This document shows positions 13,539 to 14,918 of a DNA stretch of 14,918 nt, piece after piece (positions within the stretch are counted from its first letter, which is position 1; the number at the start of each line of letters is the position of its first letter). A program made the position numbers and the translations under genes. The DNA comes from an uncultured Muribaculum sp. (GTDB lineage Bacteria > Bacteroidota > Bacteroidia > Bacteroidales > Muribaculaceae), in assembly GCA_910589555.1 (NCBI GenBank), contig CAJUTE010000047.1, positions 1-14,918 of the forward strand. The letters are read 5' to 3'. The notes beneath the pieces are model-generated. The model was not told the DNA's origin. It saw only the letters and a list, made by a program, of their open reading frames with translations, and ran no database searches.

Positions 13539-14687
13539 CTATTTCTTGAAATACATTTTCACGAGCACGGGGTTGTCATCGTCAGCCACATCCAAGTCCC
13601 ATCCGAACGCCTCCTGACAGGCATCCAGATCTCTTTCCATAATCTCAGCCAAAACATAATCATCATTCATGTATCTGATAGCTATATCCGATTTTGACAG
13701 CAAACCGTCAAATACCGAAGACTTCCCATTGGCTCTATCATAAAATATCATCTTTCGGTCAACTTTCTTTCCATTCCCATAACCGCCTGTGTATATTTCC
13801 ACAAAACGATATCTATCGTTCGCCAAATGCTGCAATTTGGTGTGAGAAAGGATCCCCGCCCTTCTATCGTTAGAGAATTTTTGACTGCGTTCTCTCCCTG
13901 AATATGTTTTTATCTCATCGAAATATGACATATCCACATTCTTTTCGCCGAAATCCCATGCATAGACCGGTTGAAGATTGGCGGCATCGATTTTATAGAC
14001 TTCATTCAGATACGTAGTACCCAAATACACATCCCCGTCATAGCAGAACAGCGTATTTATAATCCCCCGGTTTATCTCTCTTTGCTTGTGCCATGCGTCA
14101 TAAACCGATTCTTTGCGATTCATATCATACACAGATATCGCGGGCATATCTTCATCGACACTTGACCACAGCACTATCAAATCTCCATTAAGCCACGCTG
14201 CGTCATGGTAATTGTTTTTAGTCGGCAATTTAATCTTGTCAATGAAATTACCGTTTAAATCAAAATTATATAAGAATCCGAAAGGTATGACAAGCGAAAT
14301 CATATTCTTTTCGGGGTTTAAGGCAAAACTGTAAGCATGAGTATATTCTCCGGGACCGTCGCCAACTTTGCCAATATTACCGAGAAAATGACCGTCCATC
14401 CCAAACTCCAAGACAATATGCCTTGTTTTGTCAAGGATAAAAACAGTGTCATTCCTGACCTCAGCTTTTCTTATCATTGTGACAAACGAACTGTCATTCG
14501 TTTCAAGCACTATCGGCTCAAACCGGTCAAACAATCCGCTCTCAACCGCAGTCTCAGTCTGCGTCAAATCAGGCACACGCATCACCTCCACCTCGCTATT
14601 GTTGGGGCGTGAAGCACACCCCGACAGCACTAAATCAAGAAACAAACCGATGGCTGAACAGCAAGCAAAAATGCGTAATAATTTCAT
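13539..14687 (-). CDS. 6-bladed beta-propeller lipoprotein, first of tandem set
   Basis: This intact 382-residue DUF5128-type propeller lipoprotein has unknown function. I chose the ATG at 14687 (MKLLRIFACC) because it begins a good signal peptide with lipobox LVLSGC (C24) and because a promoter lies directly upstream; the frame is open to 14840, but that part overlaps promoter and repeats. Propeller features include FDRFEPIVLETNDSS, VFILDKTRHIVLEFG, GHFLGNIG, GDGPGEY and YLNEVYKID. The C-terminus NPVLVKMYFKK is shared with the paralogue at 10790. The first roughly 240 bases and the last roughly 75 bases are nearly identical to that paralogue, while the middle differs much more. The next gene starts two bases after its stop. 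Confidence 0.9.
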   Translation of the reverse strand: MKLLRIFACCSAIGLFLDLVLSGCASRPNNSEVEVMRVPDLTQTETAVESGLFDRFEPIVLETNDSSFVTMIRKAEVRNDTVFILDKTRHIVLEFGMDGHFLGNIGKVGDGPGEYTHAYSFALNPEKNMISLVIPFGFLYNFDLNGNFIDKIKLPTKNNYHDAAWLNGDLIVLWSSVDEDMPAISVYDMNRKESVYDAWHKQREINRGIINTLFCYDGDVYLGTTYLNEVYKIDAANLQPVYAWDFGEKNVDMSYFDEIKTYSGRERSQKFSNDRRAGILSHTKLQHLANDRYRFVEIYTGGYGNGKKVDRKMIFYDRANGKSSVFDGLLSKSDIAIRYMNDDYVLAEIMERDLDACQEAFGWDLDVADDDNPVLVKMYFKK

Positions 14688-14725
14688 ATTATTCAAGGTG
14701 TTATATGGTAATATAGGTCCATCGG

Positions 14726-14755
14726 CAAATTTAACCATATTTTTCTGACAAACAA
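14726..14755 (-). promoter_or_regulatory. Promoter of the beta-propeller lipoprotein operon
   Basis: On the minus strand, TTG (14755-14753), a 19-base spacer, then TAAATTTG (14733-14726). It matches the Bacteroidota consensus, is conserved in the paralogue, and lies 38 bases ahead of the ATG at 14687. Confidence 0.72.
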
Positions 14756-14785
14756 GCCATTTCTCCCATTTTTTATCCCACTCCC

Positions 14786-14918
14786 AACGAATCCGCAAGG
14801 TCATCGGTGTTAGCCGCTCTGCAAGGCAGAGACACTCCACAACGAATCCGTAAGGTCATCGGCGTTAGCCGCTCTGCAAGGCAGAGACACTCCACAACGA
14901 ATCCGTAAGGTCATCGGC
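14786..14918. repeat. 55-bp tandem repeat array running off the window
   Basis: Two complete 55-base units (14786-14840, 14841-14895) and 23 bases of a third (14896 to the end) lie head to tail. The complete units differ at only two positions. Each unit has the CTCTGC-AAG-GCAGAG hairpin. The array sits just upstream of the lipoprotein promoter; one further unit precedes the paralogous gene at 12027-12081. The true array length is unknown because the window ends inside it. Confidence 0.88.

Noticed and set aside
14688..14840. N-terminal extension of the propeller lipoprotein to ATG 14840
   Set aside because: The extension would run through the promoter and the 55-bp repeats, and would place the signal peptide about 50 residues inside the protein.

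Overview
The window looks like a chromosomal segment from a gut-type Bacteroidales bacterium (Bacteroidota; Muribaculaceae would fit, but that is an inference). The reasons are five promoters of the Bacteroidota type (TTG or TTTG, 19-20 bases, then TAnnTTTG), an ilvD-ilvB-ilvN-thioesterase-ilvC gene order, 6-bladed beta-propeller lipoproteins of the DUF5128 kind, and weak Shine-Dalgarno sites. Every recognisable gene lies on the minus strand, so transcription runs from high to low coordinates.

Layout by coordinate. Positions 1-1700 carry no gene. They hold three copies of an AT-rich, palindrome-rich repeat and a mosaic of short hairpin repeats. Positions 1700-7941 hold a complete isoleucine/valine operon: promoter, short leader peptide, attenuator-like hairpins, ilvD, ilvB, ilvN, an acyl-ACP thioesterase, ilvC and a strong terminator. 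Positions 8016-9030 hold a regulator that joins a YtfE/RIC-like di-iron (hemerythrin-like) domain to a LuxR DNA-binding domain, with its own promoter. Positions 9092-10732 hold a two-gene FKBP peptidyl-prolyl isomerase operon (cytoplasmic FklB-type, then a lipoprotein) with promoter and terminator. Positions 10790-14755 hold three tandem paralogous beta-propeller lipoprotein genes. One of these has lost the link to its signal peptide through a 2-base deletion. Hairpin-type repeats separate them, and the window ends inside a 55-base tandem repeat.

How the genes work together. IlvB/IlvN, IlvC and IlvD are the shared steps of valine and isoleucine synthesis. The 24-codon leader peptide has 9 Leu/Ile/Val codons in 13 consecutive positions. 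The RNA after it can form two mutually exclusive hairpins, which is the classical ribosome-mediated attenuation layout. The thioesterase is translationally coupled to ilvN, which ties acyl-chain release to branched-chain precursor supply. The hemerythrin-LuxR regulator directly upstream keeps all six predicted di-iron ligands and may sense NO, oxygen or redox state. IlvD is an Fe-S dehydratase of the oxygen-labile type, so a link is plausible but unproven.

The most noteworthy points are the ilv attenuator, the di-iron/LuxR fusion, the mosaic and frameshifted beta-propeller family, and the modular hairpin repeats. One hairpin block of about 235 bases is present in inverted orientation on both sides of the metabolic core, about 10.6 kb apart.
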